Part shown: positions 1 through 6,710 of the stretch, in pieces
How positions within the stretch are numbered: position 1 is the first letter of the stretch
How the letters are laid out: each line of letters starts with the position of its first letter
Assembly: GCA_014377155.1 (NCBI GenBank)
Contig: JACMQD010000118.1
Location: 1 to 11,646, forward strand
Reading direction: 5' to 3'
DNA: 11,646 nucleotides
Source: Herminiimonas sp.
GTDB taxonomy: Bacteria; Pseudomonadota; Gammaproteobacteria; Burkholderiales; Burkholderiaceae
Notes under the pieces: model-generated
Told to the model about the DNA's origin: nothing
What the model saw: the letters and a program-made list of their open reading frames with translations, nothing else
Database searches by the model: none
Program-made: the position numbers and the translations under genes

Positions 1-792
1 AAGAAGCTGCCGAGCGACGGTGTCGAGATTTTTTTCACGCAGGTATTTCGCGATGGTTTTTTTCATGCCGACATGCACCCCGGGAATATTCTGGTATCGG
101 TCGAGCCAGCCACCTTCGGGCGCTACATTGCGCTCGACTTTGGGATCGTCGGCACCCTCAACGATTTCGACAAGGATTATCTGTCGCAAAACTTTCTGGC
201 ATTTTTTCGGCGCGATTATAAACGTGTAGCGGAAGCCCACATCGAATCAGGCTGGGCGCCGAAAGAAACCCGGGTGGACGAACTGGAATCGGCGGTGCGC
301 GCGTGTTGCGAACCGATCTTCGACCGGCCGTTGCGCGATATTTCGTTCGGCCAGGTATTGCTGCGCCTGTTCCAGACTTCGCGTCGCTTCAATGTCGAAG
401 TCCAGCCGCAACTGGTATTGCTGCAGAAGACGTTGCTCAATATCGAAGGGCTGGGACGCCAGCTCGATCCCGACCTCGACCTGTGGAAAACCGCGAAGCC
501 GCATCTGGAACGCTGGATGAACGAACAGATTGGTTTCGCTGGTTTTATCGCGCAGGTCAAGGAAGAAATGCCGCGCTATAGCAAACTGATTCCCCAAATG
601 CCGCGGTTGGCGCATCAGGCGCTCACGCAACTGGCGCGCTCGGAAAACCGGGACGAGGAATTGATGCGGCAAGTGGTGGCTGAACTGCGGCGCACTAATC
701 GCATCCTCATGCTCGTGGTGTATTTCGGCGGCGGCCTGATCGGGGGCGTGGTGTTGCTCCAGATTGTCTTGCGCTGGACCGTTTTCTTATAA
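1..792 (+). CDS. ubiB: UbiB, ABC1/ADCK-family atypical kinase-like ATPase of ubiquinone biosynthesis (3' part only)
   Basis: The reading frame is open from base 1, so the N-terminal half is outside the window; 263 residues remain of a family that is about 520-550 long. UbiB is a membrane-anchored protein-kinase-like ATPase needed for aerobic ubiquinone synthesis, thought to help the membrane-bound Ubi enzyme complex or to extract lipid intermediates. The visible part holds the catalytic-loop motif HADMHPGN (residues 22-29) and the metal-binding LDFG motif (Asp46). The middle ([17 protein letters not shown]) matches E. coli UbiB almost word for word as I recall it. E. coli has Cys in the second position of DFG; this protein has Phe. 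The last 34 residues are a hydrophobic glycine-rich segment, the usual C-terminal membrane anchor. It probably ends a ubiE-ubiJ-ubiB operon upstream, which cannot be seen. The identification is firm. Confidence 0.96.
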   Translation, partial: KKLPSDGVEIFFTQVFRDGFFHADMHPGNILVSVEPATFGRYIALDFGIVGTLNDFDKDYLSQNFLAFFRRDYKRVAEAHIESGWAPKETRVDELESAVRACCEPIFDRPLRDISFGQVLLRLFQTSRRFNVEVQPQLVLLQKTLLNIEGLGRQLDPDLDLWKTAKPHLERWMNEQIGFAGFIAQVKEEMPRYSKLIPQMPRLAHQALTQLARSENRDEELMRQVVAELRRTNRILMLVVYFGGGLIGGVVLLQIVLRWTVFL

Positions 793-830
793 CTGGTTTT
801 TCCCCTGATGCCGTACAGGAGTCCGCGCCG

Positions 831-1433
831 ATGGTAATTCCCGATTTTGACAGCCGCGATCCAACTCAGCCGCAGTTCTGGAGTGAGCGCTTCGACCAGG
901 GCTTCACACCCTGGGATCGGGGCGACGTACCGATGGCACTGCAACACTTCGTGCGGCAATCGACGCGGCCGCTGGCGACGCTGATTCCCGGGTGTGGCAG
1001 CGCTTACGAAGTCGCATTCCTCGCCGAAGCAGGATGGCCGGTCACGGCGATCGATTTTTCGCCGGCGGCGGTGGCCGCTGCGCGCGCAGTACTCGGCCCG
1101 TTAGCGGCGCATGTCGTGGAAGCCGATTTCTTTACGCACCAGCCCGAGCAGCCGCTTGATGTCATCTACGAGCGCGCTTTCCTGTGCGCATTGCCGCGTG
1201 CGATGTGGCCGCAGGTCGCCGAACGTTGGGCCGAATTGCTACCGGCCGGGGGTACGCTGGCCGGTTTCTTCTTCTTCGATGACAACCGCCGCGGCCCCCC
1301 TTTCGGGGTCAGTCCCGAACAGCTGCGCGATCTGATCGCGCCTTATTTCCACATGACCGACGATGATCCGGTAGCCGACTCGATCGATGTCTTCGCGGGA
1401 AAAGAACGCTGGCAAGTCTGGCGTCGCCTGTGA
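831..1433 (+). CDS. TPMT-family SAM-dependent methyltransferase
   Basis: A 200-residue class I SAM methyltransferase of the thiopurine S-methyltransferase type. The N-terminal signature (FW at 16-17, TPWDRG at 26-31) is typical of that family, where the segment closes over the substrate. Motif I is LIPGCG (51-56), the ribose-binding acid is Asp75 in AIDFSP, and the adenine-side acid is Asp99 in VEADFF. The segment DVIYERAFLCALP (110-122) is the family's motif IV region. AGGAG at 817-821, nine bases before the ATG, supports the start. The gene follows ubiB by 38 bases with no terminator between, so the two are probably co-transcribed. Bacterial relatives methylate thiols, selenium or tellurium compounds, but the natural substrate is usually unknown. 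No quinone methyltransferase role should be assumed from the neighbour alone. Family certain, substrate unknown. Confidence 0.85.
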   Translation: MVIPDFDSRDPTQPQFWSERFDQGFTPWDRGDVPMALQHFVRQSTRPLATLIPGCGSAYEVAFLAEAGWPVTAIDFSPAAVAAARAVLGPLAAHVVEADFFTHQPEQPLDVIYERAFLCALPRAMWPQVAERWAELLPAGGTLAGFFFFDDNRRGPPFGVSPEQLRDLIAPYFHMTDDDPVADSIDVFAGKERWQVWRRL

Positions 1434-1456
1434 CGTAACCGCTGCGCTTGACCTGC

Positions 1457-1485
1457 TGTAAAGCCTGGAAAGTTGCCGTTATAAT
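1457..1485 (+). promoter_or_regulatory. Probable sigma-70 promoter for the symporter gene
   Basis: A perfect TATAAT lies at 1480-1485. The best -35 at a 17-base spacing is the weak TGTAAA (1457-1462, three of six matches). Transcription would begin near 1492, giving a leader of roughly 57 bases before the ATG at 1549. The -10 box is seen directly; its use is inferred. Confidence 0.55.
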
Positions 1486-1548
1486 GCGCGCATCGGCTGC
1501 TGCTTTCTCCGACGCAAGCCGTTTTCCCTTATCGCGCAAGGAGCCTTC

Positions 1549-2985
1549 ATGAACGGTCTGATCTGGTTTGTCATCCTTTACTGGATAATCTCGGTCGGAA
1601 TCGGCTTGTATGCGGCCAGATACGTGAAAAATTCCCGGGACTTTGCCGTTGCCGGCCGCTCCCTGCCGATGTATGTGGTGACGGCGACGGTGTTCGCTAC
1701 CTGGTTCGGCTCCGAGACCGTGCTGGGCGTATCGTCGACCTTTGTCAAGGACGGGCTGCGTGGGGTGGTCGCCGATCCGTTCGGTTCTTCCTTGTGCCTG
1801 GTCTTGGTCGGGCTTTTTTTCGCGCGACCGCTTTACCGGATGAATCTGCTCACCATTGGCGATTTCTACCGAAATAAATTTGGCCGTGCCGTCGAGGTCA
1901 TGGTTACGCTCTGTATCGTGGTGTCCTATCTCGGCTGGGTGGCGGCGCAGATCAAGGCGCTCGGCCTGGTATTCATGGTGGTGTCGGGCGGCTATATCTC
2001 GACGGAAGCCGGCATGATCATTGGCGCCGGTAGCGTGCTGGTCTACACGCTGATGGGCGGCATGTGGTCAGTCGCGATCACCGATTTTCTGCAAATGATC
2101 ATCATCGTAGTCGGCATGCTGTATATCGGCTGGGAAGTGTCGACCCTGGCCGGCGGCGCGACTGCGGTAGTTTCGCATGCGTCGGCAGCGGGCAAGCTCG
2201 AATTCTGGCCGGCACCCACCGGGCGCGAAATGTTGTGGTTTTTCGCTGCCTGGATCACGCTGATGCTCGGGTCGATTCCGCAGCAGGATGTGTTCCAGCG
2301 GGTAGCGTCGTCGAAAAATGAAAAGATCGCCGGCCGGGCATCGATACTTGGCGGCCTGCTGTATTTCTGTTTCGCTTTCATTCCGATGTTCCTGGCCTAT
2401 TCCGCGACGCTTATCGATCCGGCCATGGTGGCCCGCTTGATCGACACCGATCCGCAACTGATCCTGCCGACGCTAATCATGACCAAGGTTCCGCTGTTTG
2501 CGCAGGTAATGTTCTTTGGCGCATTGCTGTCAGCGATCAAGAGTTGTGCAAGCGCCACATTACTAGCACCGTCTGTCACGTTTACTGAAAACATTCTTAA
2601 AGACCTGTTGCCGGCCCAGACCGACAAGCAGTTCTTGTTGGGCATGCGCGCGGTCGTGCTGGTATTTACCCTCATCGTCACCGTCTTTGCACTTCACACG
2701 GAATCGAGCATCTACAAGATGGTCGAAAATGCCTACAAGATCACCTTGGTAGCGGCTTTCGTACCCTTGGCATTTGGTTTGTACTGGAAACCGGCAACCC
2801 GTCAGGGCGCCATCTGCGCCATCCTGTTGGGGTTGTCGTCGTGGCTGCTGCTGGAAGCATTTGCGGCCGATGGTTTTTGGCCACCTCAACTGGTCGGCGT
2901 GCTGATGAGCCTGGGGGGCATGCTGGTTGGTTCACTGGCGCCGCAAGTCATCGGCCCGGCTCCGAAAATGGCTCCCGCCGCCTGA
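1549..2985 (+). CDS. Sodium:solute symporter (SSS) family permease
   Basis: A 478-residue, highly hydrophobic inner-membrane transporter with about 13 predicted membrane segments, the usual size for the SSS (PutP/SGLT) family, which takes up small organic solutes with Na+. The first segment is followed by the family signature SRDFAVAGRSLP (29-40). Later landmarks are the acidic residue Glu56 in TWFGSE, in the region where PutP has Asp55, and AITDFLQM (176-183), the conserved TD/Q motif. The segment at 320-345 (ALLSAIKSCASATLLAPS) matches TM8, which in PutP and vSGLT carries sodium-site serine/threonine residues. Here Ser332-Cys333 occupy that place and Lys331 directly precedes them. AAGGAG at 1538-1543, five bases before the ATG, fixes the start. 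It appears to be a single-gene unit with its own promoter and terminator. No neighbour hints at the substrate; amino acid, carboxylate or vitamin are all possible. Confidence 0.9.
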   Translation: MNGLIWFVILYWIISVGIGLYAARYVKNSRDFAVAGRSLPMYVVTATVFATWFGSETVLGVSSTFVKDGLRGVVADPFGSSLCLVLVGLFFARPLYRMNLLTIGDFYRNKFGRAVEVMVTLCIVVSYLGWVAAQIKALGLVFMVVSGGYISTEAGMIIGAGSVLVYTLMGGMWSVAITDFLQMIIIVVGMLYIGWEVSTLAGGATAVVSHASAAGKLEFWPAPTGREMLWFFAAWITLMLGSIPQQDVFQRVASSKNEKIAGRASILGGLLYFCFAFIPMFLAYSATLIDPAMVARLIDTDPQLILPTLIMTKVPLFAQVMFFGALLSAIKSCASATLLAPSVTFTENILKDLLPAQTDKQFLLGMRAVVLVFTLIVTVFALHTESSIYKMVENAYKITLVAAFVPLAFGLYWKPATRQGAICAILLGLSSWLLLEAFAADGFWPPQLVGVLMSLGGMLVGSLAPQVIGPAPKMAPAA

Positions 2986-3009
2986 CGTGCCGGGTGAGGC
3001 ACGCGTTTT
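2986..3009 (+). terminator. Probable intrinsic terminator after the symporter gene
   Basis: The hairpin starts one base after the stop codon. CGTGCC (2986-2991) pairs with GGCACG (2998-3003) around the loop GGGTGA, then CG and four T (3006-3009). The stem is perfect, but the T tract is short and offset by two bases, so termination may be partial. Confidence 0.55.
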
Positions 3010-3059
3010 GATATGGTTTCGACACCCTAAACCAGGCGCAAAGGCGCGCCAAAAACCTT

Positions 3060-3065
3060 TATAAT
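3060..3065 (+). promoter_or_regulatory. -10 box of a probable promoter for fmdB-DUF502-aspS
   Basis: A perfect TATAAT lies 34 bases before the FmdB start codon, just downstream of the symporter terminator, where a new transcript would be expected. No good -35 stands 16-18 bases upstream (best candidates are CGCAAA-like). The start of transcription would be near 3072. Confidence 0.5.
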
Positions 3066-3099
3066 TCAGGGTTTTGAATGATTTTCGCGGGGATTTGTC

Positions 3100-3447
3100 A
3101 TGCCGATTTATGCGTACCGCTGTGAAGCGTGTGGTTTTAGCAAGGATGTACTGCAAAAGATATCGGACCCGCAGTTGACGGTATGCCTGTCATGCGGCCA
3201 GCCGACGTTCAAGAAGCAGCTTACCGCTGCCGGTTTCCAGCTCAAGGGCACCGGCTGGTATGTTACCGATTTCAAGGGCGGTGCGGCTACCAATACTGCG
3301 CCGGCGGCAGCAGCGAATGGCGTCGATGCTCCAGCCTTGCCGGCAGCAGCCAGTACGGCCAGTCCCACAGCGCCCGCAAGCAGTGACGCGACACCAGCCG
3401 CCACGCCGGCCGCTCCCGCCGCCGCAACAAAGTCATCGAATAGCTGA
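3100..3447 (+). CDS. FmdB-family zinc-ribbon protein with Ala/Pro-rich tail
   Basis: A 115-residue protein. The N-terminal 60 residues form the FmdB-type putative regulatory zinc ribbon: it starts MPIYAYRC and has two CxxC pairs (Cys8/Cys11 and Cys29/Cys32) suited to bind one zinc. The segment GFQLKGTGWYVTDFKGG (45-61) is the conserved end of the family. From about residue 63 the protein becomes a low-complexity Ala/Pro/Ser/Thr tail, probably disordered. GGGGA at 3089-3093, six bases before the ATG, supports the start. Family members were named after a regulator near formamidase genes in Methylophilus, but their molecular role is not established. In many betaproteobacteria this gene lies just before a DUF502 gene and aspS, as here, so it is likely the first gene of that unit. 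Family is confident, function is not. Confidence 0.88.
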   Translation: MPIYAYRCEACGFSKDVLQKISDPQLTVCLSCGQPTFKKQLTAAGFQLKGTGWYVTDFKGGAATNTAPAAAANGVDAPALPAAASTASPTAPASSDATPAATPAAPAAATKSSNS

Positions 3448-3514
3448 ATCGCAACCTGATTCGCCACCGATGCAACCCACGGCATGTGTCATGCATGCTC
3501 AACCATAGAAGACG

Positions 3515-4156
3515 ATGCGCAAATATTTCATTACCGGCTTGCTGATCCTGGTTCCGCTCGCCATCACGTTATGGGTGCTGAACCTGATCATCGGCACCAT
3601 GGACCAGTCGCTGCTGCTGCTGCCGGACCGCTGGCAGCCGCGCAATCTGTTCGGCTTTCACATTCCGGGCCTGGGCACGATCCTGACCTTGCTGATCATT
3701 TTCCTGACCGGTCTGGCGACGCAGAATTTCATCGGTAATCAGGTCGTGATCGTGTGGGAAAAAATCCTGACGCGTATCCCGGTCGTCAACTCGATCTATT
3801 CAAGCGTCAAGCAAGTGTCCGATACGTTGTTTTCGTCGTCGGGCAACGCCTTTCGAAAGGCGGTGCTGGTGCAGTATCCGCGCCAGGGTTCCTGGACCAT
3901 CGCGTTTTTGACGGGTGTGCCCGGTGGCGATGTCAAGAATCACCTGCAAGGCGATTACGTCAGCCTGTACGTGCCGACGACGCCGAACCCGACCTCGGGA
4001 TTTTTCCTGATGGTGCCGCGCGCCGATACCATCGAACTCGACATGAGCGTCGATGCAGCGCTGAAGTACATCGTGTCGATGGGCGTGGTAGCGCCCGAGC
4101 AGCAAGAGCGCAAGATCATCCTTGCCAAGCCATCGGTCGACACCGAATCAATTTGA
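3515..4156 (+). CDS. DUF502 family inner-membrane protein
   Basis: A 213-residue DUF502 protein. It begins with a short Met-Arg-Lys and a membrane helix (about 4-28), followed by a second one (about 50-72) after a short loop containing FGFHIPGLG. The rest, with TRIPVVNSIYSSVKQV (85-100) and PTPNPTSGFF-like text (TTPNPTSGFFLMVPR, 154-168), is a soluble domain with the sequence conserved across this family in bacteria and plants. The function is unknown in bacteria; plant relatives have been linked to membrane-trafficking or vacuolar processes, which cannot be transferred here. The Shine-Dalgarno site is weak (AGAAGA, 3507-3512, very close to the ATG). It lies 67 bases after fmdB and 54 bases before aspS, consistent with one transcript. 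The family is clear from the conserved central motif. Confidence 0.88.
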   Translation: MRKYFITGLLILVPLAITLWVLNLIIGTMDQSLLLLPDRWQPRNLFGFHIPGLGTILTLLIIFLTGLATQNFIGNQVVIVWEKILTRIPVVNSIYSSVKQVSDTLFSSSGNAFRKAVLVQYPRQGSWTIAFLTGVPGGDVKNHLQGDYVSLYVPTTPNPTSGFFLMVPRADTIELDMSVDAALKYIVSMGVVAPEQQERKIILAKPSVDTESI

Positions 4157-4162
4157 ATTTTC

Positions 4163-4181
4163 GTTCCGGTCCGCCCGGAAC
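4163..4181 (+). promoter_or_regulatory. Perfect hairpin between the DUF502 gene and aspS
   Basis: GTTCCGG (4163-4169) and CCGGAAC (4175-4181) form a perfect 7-bp stem with the 5-base loop TCCGC, seven bases after the DUF502 stop and 29 bases before the aspS ATG. No T tract follows, so it is not an intrinsic terminator on this strand. It could be an mRNA processing or stability element. The pairing is seen; a role is inferred. Confidence 0.45.
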
Positions 4182-4210
4182 TGCACCTTATACTGAAACT
4201 GGAAACTGAC

Positions 4211-6019
4211 ATGTCAATGCGAACTCATTATTGCGGCCTCACCACTGAAGCGCTGCTCGGTCAAACCGTCAGCCTGTGCGGCTGGGTACATCGCCGCCGC
4301 GATCATGGCAGCCTGATCTTCATCGACCTGCGGGACCGCGAAGGCCTGGTCCAGGTGGTCTGCGACTCCGCCGATGGCGGCGACGTGTTCAAAATTGCCG
4401 AATCGATCCGCAATGAATTCTGTCTGCGTATCACCGGTGTGGTGCGCCACCGTCCCGACGGCACCGTCAATGCCGATCTCAATTCCGGCAAGATCGAAGT
4501 GCTGTGCCATCAGCTCGAAGTCCTCAACCCGTCGGTGACGCCGCCGTTCCAGCTCGATGACGACAATTTGTCGGAAACCACCCGCCTGACGCATCGCGTG
4601 CTCGATTTGCGCCGTCCGCAAATGCAGAACAACCTGCGGCTGCGCTACAAGGTGACGATGGAAGTGCGCAAGTTCCTCGACCAGAACGGCTTCATCGATA
4701 TCGAAACACCGATGCTGACCAAGTCGACACCGGAGGGCGCGCGCGATTATCTGGTGCCGTCGCGGGTCAACGCAGGCAATTTCTTTGCATTGCCGCAGTC
4801 GCCGCAATTATTCAAGCAGTTACTGATGGTTGCCAACTTCGACCGCTATTACCAGATCGTCAAGTGCTTCCGCGACGAGGACCTGCGCGCCGATCGTCAA
4901 CCCGAATTCACCCAGATCGATTGCGAAACATCCTTCATGTCGGAGCAGGAAATCCGCGACATGTTCGAAGACATGATTCGCCTGGTGTTCAAGAACACGC
5001 TCGACATCGACTTGCCGAACCCGTTCCCGGTCATGGATTTTGCCGAAGCGATGGGCCTGTACGGTTCCGACAAGCCGGACATGCGTGTCAAGCTGCAGTT
5101 CACCGACCTCACGGAGGTGATGAAGAGCGTCGACTTCAAAGTCTTTTCCGGCGCGGCCAACATGGAAGGCGGTCGCGTGGTCGGCCTGCGCGTGCCGGGC
5201 GGCGGCACGATGCCGCGTTCCGAGATCGATGCCTATACCCAGTTCGTGGCAATCTACGGCGCCAAGGGCCTGGCCTACATCAAGGTCAATGAAAAGGCCA
5301 AGGGTCGTGAAGGTCTGCAATCGCCGATCGTCAAGAACCTGCACGACGCCGCGCTGGCGCAAATCGTCGAGCAGACCGGCGCCCAAGATGGCGATCTGAT
5401 CTTTTTCGGCGCCGACAAGGCCAAGGTCGTCAACGATGCCATCGGCGCCCTGCGCGTAAAGATCGGGCATTCCGAACTGGGCAAGAAGAACGGCCTGTTC
5501 GACGATGTCTGGAAGCCGCTGTGGGTGATTGATTTCCCGATGTTCGAATACGACGACGCCAACCAGCGCTGGTCGGCTACCCATCATCCGTTCACCGCGC
5601 CGAAGGATGGCCACGAGGACCTGATGGAAACCGATCCAGGCAAATGCATCGCCAAGGCCTACGACATGGTCCTCAACGGCTGGGAACTGGGCGGCGGATC
5701 AGTGCGTATCCATCGCGCCGACGTGCAGAGCAAGGTGTTCCGCGCGCTGAAGATCGATGCCGAAGAAGCCCAGCTGAAATTCGGTTTCCTGCTCGACGCG
5801 TTGCAATATGGTGCGCCACCGCACGGTGGCTTGGCATTCGGCCTCGACCGCATCGTCACGATGATGACAGGCGCCGAATCGATCCGCGACGTGATCGCAT
5901 TTCCGAAAACCCAGCGTGCACAATGTTTGTTGACGCAGGCACCGTCCGAAGTCGATGAAAAGCAGCTGCGCGAACTGCATATCCGCTTGCGCAACGTCGA
6001 GCCGGCGGTAAAAGTCTGA
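4211..6019 (+). CDS. aspS: Aspartate-tRNA ligase (predicted non-discriminating AspRS)
   Basis: A 602-residue class IIb synthetase, the normal length for bacterial AspRS, which charges tRNA-Asp with aspartate in the cytoplasm. Residues 1-110 are the OB-fold anticodon-binding domain ([13 protein letters not shown], 22-34). Motif 1 and flipping-loop text is seen around [20 protein letters not shown] (165-184), motif 2 is [18 protein letters not shown] (220-237), the bacterial GAD insertion domain lies roughly at 285-430, and motif 3 is GLAFGLDR (540-547). His32 and Gly84 correspond, by recalled alignment, to the two Pseudomonas aeruginosa residues (His31, Gly82) that permit tRNA-Asn charging; E. 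coli has Leu at the first. The enzyme is therefore predicted to make Asp-tRNA-Asn too. The start at 4211 has GGAA six bases upstream; the family usually begins at the internal MRTHYCG (4217), so either is possible. It is last in the fmdB-DUF502-aspS run. Confidence 0.97.
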   Translation: MSMRTHYCGLTTEALLGQTVSLCGWVHRRRDHGSLIFIDLRDREGLVQVVCDSADGGDVFKIAESIRNEFCLRITGVVRHRPDGTVNADLNSGKIEVLCHQLEVLNPSVTPPFQLDDDNLSETTRLTHRVLDLRRPQMQNNLRLRYKVTMEVRKFLDQNGFIDIETPMLTKSTPEGARDYLVPSRVNAGNFFALPQSPQLFKQLLMVANFDRYYQIVKCFRDEDLRADRQPEFTQIDCETSFMSEQEIRDMFEDMIRLVFKNTLDIDLPNPFPVMDFAEAMGLYGSDKPDMRVKLQFTDLTEVMKSVDFKVFSGAANMEGGRVVGLRVPGGGTMPRSEIDAYTQFVAIYGAKGLAYIKVNEKAKGREGLQSPIVKNLHDAALAQIVEQTGAQDGDLIFFGADKAKVVNDAIGALRVKIGHSELGKKNGLFDDVWKPLWVIDFPMFEYDDANQRWSATHHPFTAPKDGHEDLMETDPGKCIAKAYDMVLNGWELGGGSVRIHRADVQSKVFRALKIDAEEAQLKFGFLLDALQYGAPPHGGLAFGLDRIVTMMTGAESIRDVIAFPKTQRAQCLLTQAPSEVDEKQLRELHIRLRNVEPAVKV

Positions 6020-6045
6020 AGTCGGTATTTCACGGCATAATCAAG

Positions 6046-6068
6046 GCGCGGGCGACCGCGCTTTTTTT
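6046..6068 (+). terminator. Strong intrinsic terminator after aspS
   Basis: GCGCGG (6046-6051) pairs with CCGCGC (6056-6061) around the GNRA tetraloop GCGA, followed at once by seven T (6062-6068). All six pairs are G-C. It starts 27 bases after the aspS stop and ends 17 bases before the annotated nudB start. Confidence 0.9.
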
Positions 6069-6085
6069 ATTCCGCATGAAAGCAG

Positions 6086-6592
6086 ATGCCTTTGACAACC
6101 ATGACCGATACCTACAAGATTCCCGAATCCGTGCTGGTAGTGATTCATACCGCCGCCCTCGATGTGCTGCTGATCGAACGTGCCGACAAGCCGGGTTTTT
6201 GGCAGTCGGTGACCGGCTCGCGCGACACGCTCGATGAACCCCTGATCGAAACCGCGCGGCGCGAAGTCGCAGAAGAAACCGGCATCCGTGCAGCCTGTGA
6301 TGGCGTCGGCGATCTGCTCGACTGGCAGCTGTCCAACATATACGAAATCTATCCGGTGTGGCGCCACCGGTATGCGCCTGGCGTGGTGCGCAATACCGAG
6401 CATGTCTTCAGCTTGCAGGTGCCGGTCGGTGTCGCGGTAACGCTGGCTCCGCGCGAACATGTCGGTGCCATTTGGTTGCCGTATCATGAGGCCGCGGACA
6501 AATGTTTTTCGCCGTCGAATGCGGAGGCGATTTTGCAATTGCCGCGCCATGCGTGTAATCCGTTCAAAACCGGATCGCAGGCGCAAATATAA
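6086..6592 (+). CDS. nudB: Dihydroneopterin triphosphate diphosphatase (Nudix)
   Basis: A 168-residue Nudix hydrolase matching NudB (FolQ), which removes pyrophosphate from 7,8-dihydroneopterin triphosphate in folate synthesis. Evidence is the FWQSVTGS segment (38-45), the Nudix box from Gly44 to Ile67 (REVAEETGI at 59-67) and the NudB hallmark WRHRYAPGVVRNTE (92-105), which is nearly identical to E. coli NudB as I recall it. The Nudix box has six instead of five residues between its first Gly and the conserved Glu (Glu51). Metal-binding Glu60, Glu63 and Glu64 are present. Start: GAAAG (6078-6082) precedes the ATG at 6086 by three bases; the ATG at 6101 (MTDTYK) fits the E. coli length better but lacks a Shine-Dalgarno site. 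A strong terminator lies just upstream, so expression depends on read-through or an unseen promoter. Confidence 0.92.
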   Translation: MPLTTMTDTYKIPESVLVVIHTAALDVLLIERADKPGFWQSVTGSRDTLDEPLIETARREVAEETGIRAACDGVGDLLDWQLSNIYEIYPVWRHRYAPGVVRNTEHVFSLQVPVGVAVTLAPREHVGAIWLPYHEAADKCFSPSNAEAILQLPRHACNPFKTGSQAQI

Positions 6593-6593
6593 T
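6563..6593 (+). promoter_or_regulatory. Probable promoter for the ybhP-clsB-exo-lig unit
   Basis: A perfect TATAAT (6588-6593) overlaps the nudB stop codon. TTCAAA (6563-6568, four of six matches to TTGACA) lies 19 bases upstream, which is longer than ideal. Transcription would begin near 6600, leaving a leader of about 110 bases before the ATG at 6711. Confidence 0.5.
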
Positions 6594-6620
6594 GCGGCGG
6601 CGCCAACCAAAGCCGCATTA
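6590..6620 (+). repeat. 9-bp perfect inverted repeat over the nudB stop and promoter -10
   Basis: TAATGCGGC (6590-6598) and GCCGCATTA (6612-6620) are exact reverse complements with 13 bases between. The left arm overlaps both the nudB stop codon and the TATAAT box. No T tract follows, so this is either an operator-like site or a hairpin in the mRNA; the sequence alone does not decide. Confidence 0.6.
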
Positions 6621-6672
6621 CGTTGTCACATGAAATACAACGGCACGGTTCGCCTGATTCCGGTCGCCACTC

Positions 6673-6698
6673 GCACTGCACAACCGGCACTGCACAAC
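6673..6698 (+). repeat. 12-bp direct repeat in the ybhP leader
   Basis: GCACTGCACAAC occurs at 6673-6684 and again, exactly, at 6687-6698, a period of 14 bases. The second copy ends just before TATAAA (6699-6704), which lies seven bases before the ATG at 6711. The repeat lies outside the assigned coding regions, although the reading frame upstream of the start is open here. Confidence 0.6.
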
Positions 6699-6710
6699 TA
6701 TAAACGGCAT

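Noticed and set aside
1448..1453. TTGACC as the -35 of the symporter promoter
   Set aside because: It lies 26 bases before TATAAT, well beyond the 16-18 usual for sigma-70.
3448..3514. Short inverted repeats (GAATC/GATTC, GCATG/CATGC) in the fmdB-DUF502 gap
   Set aside because: Five-base arms of this kind are expected by chance and no T tract follows.
4189..4194. TATACT as a -10 box for a private aspS promoter
   Set aside because: No acceptable -35 at the right spacing, and the resulting leader would be about ten bases; co-transcription with the upstream genes is simpler.
6459..6710. Upstream extension of the ybhP-like gene to in-frame ATGs at 6459 or 6630
   Set aside because: The first lies inside nudB and the added residues are Arg-rich out-of-frame text; the domain starts exactly at MKIRIATYN (6711). 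The 6630 start cannot be fully excluded.
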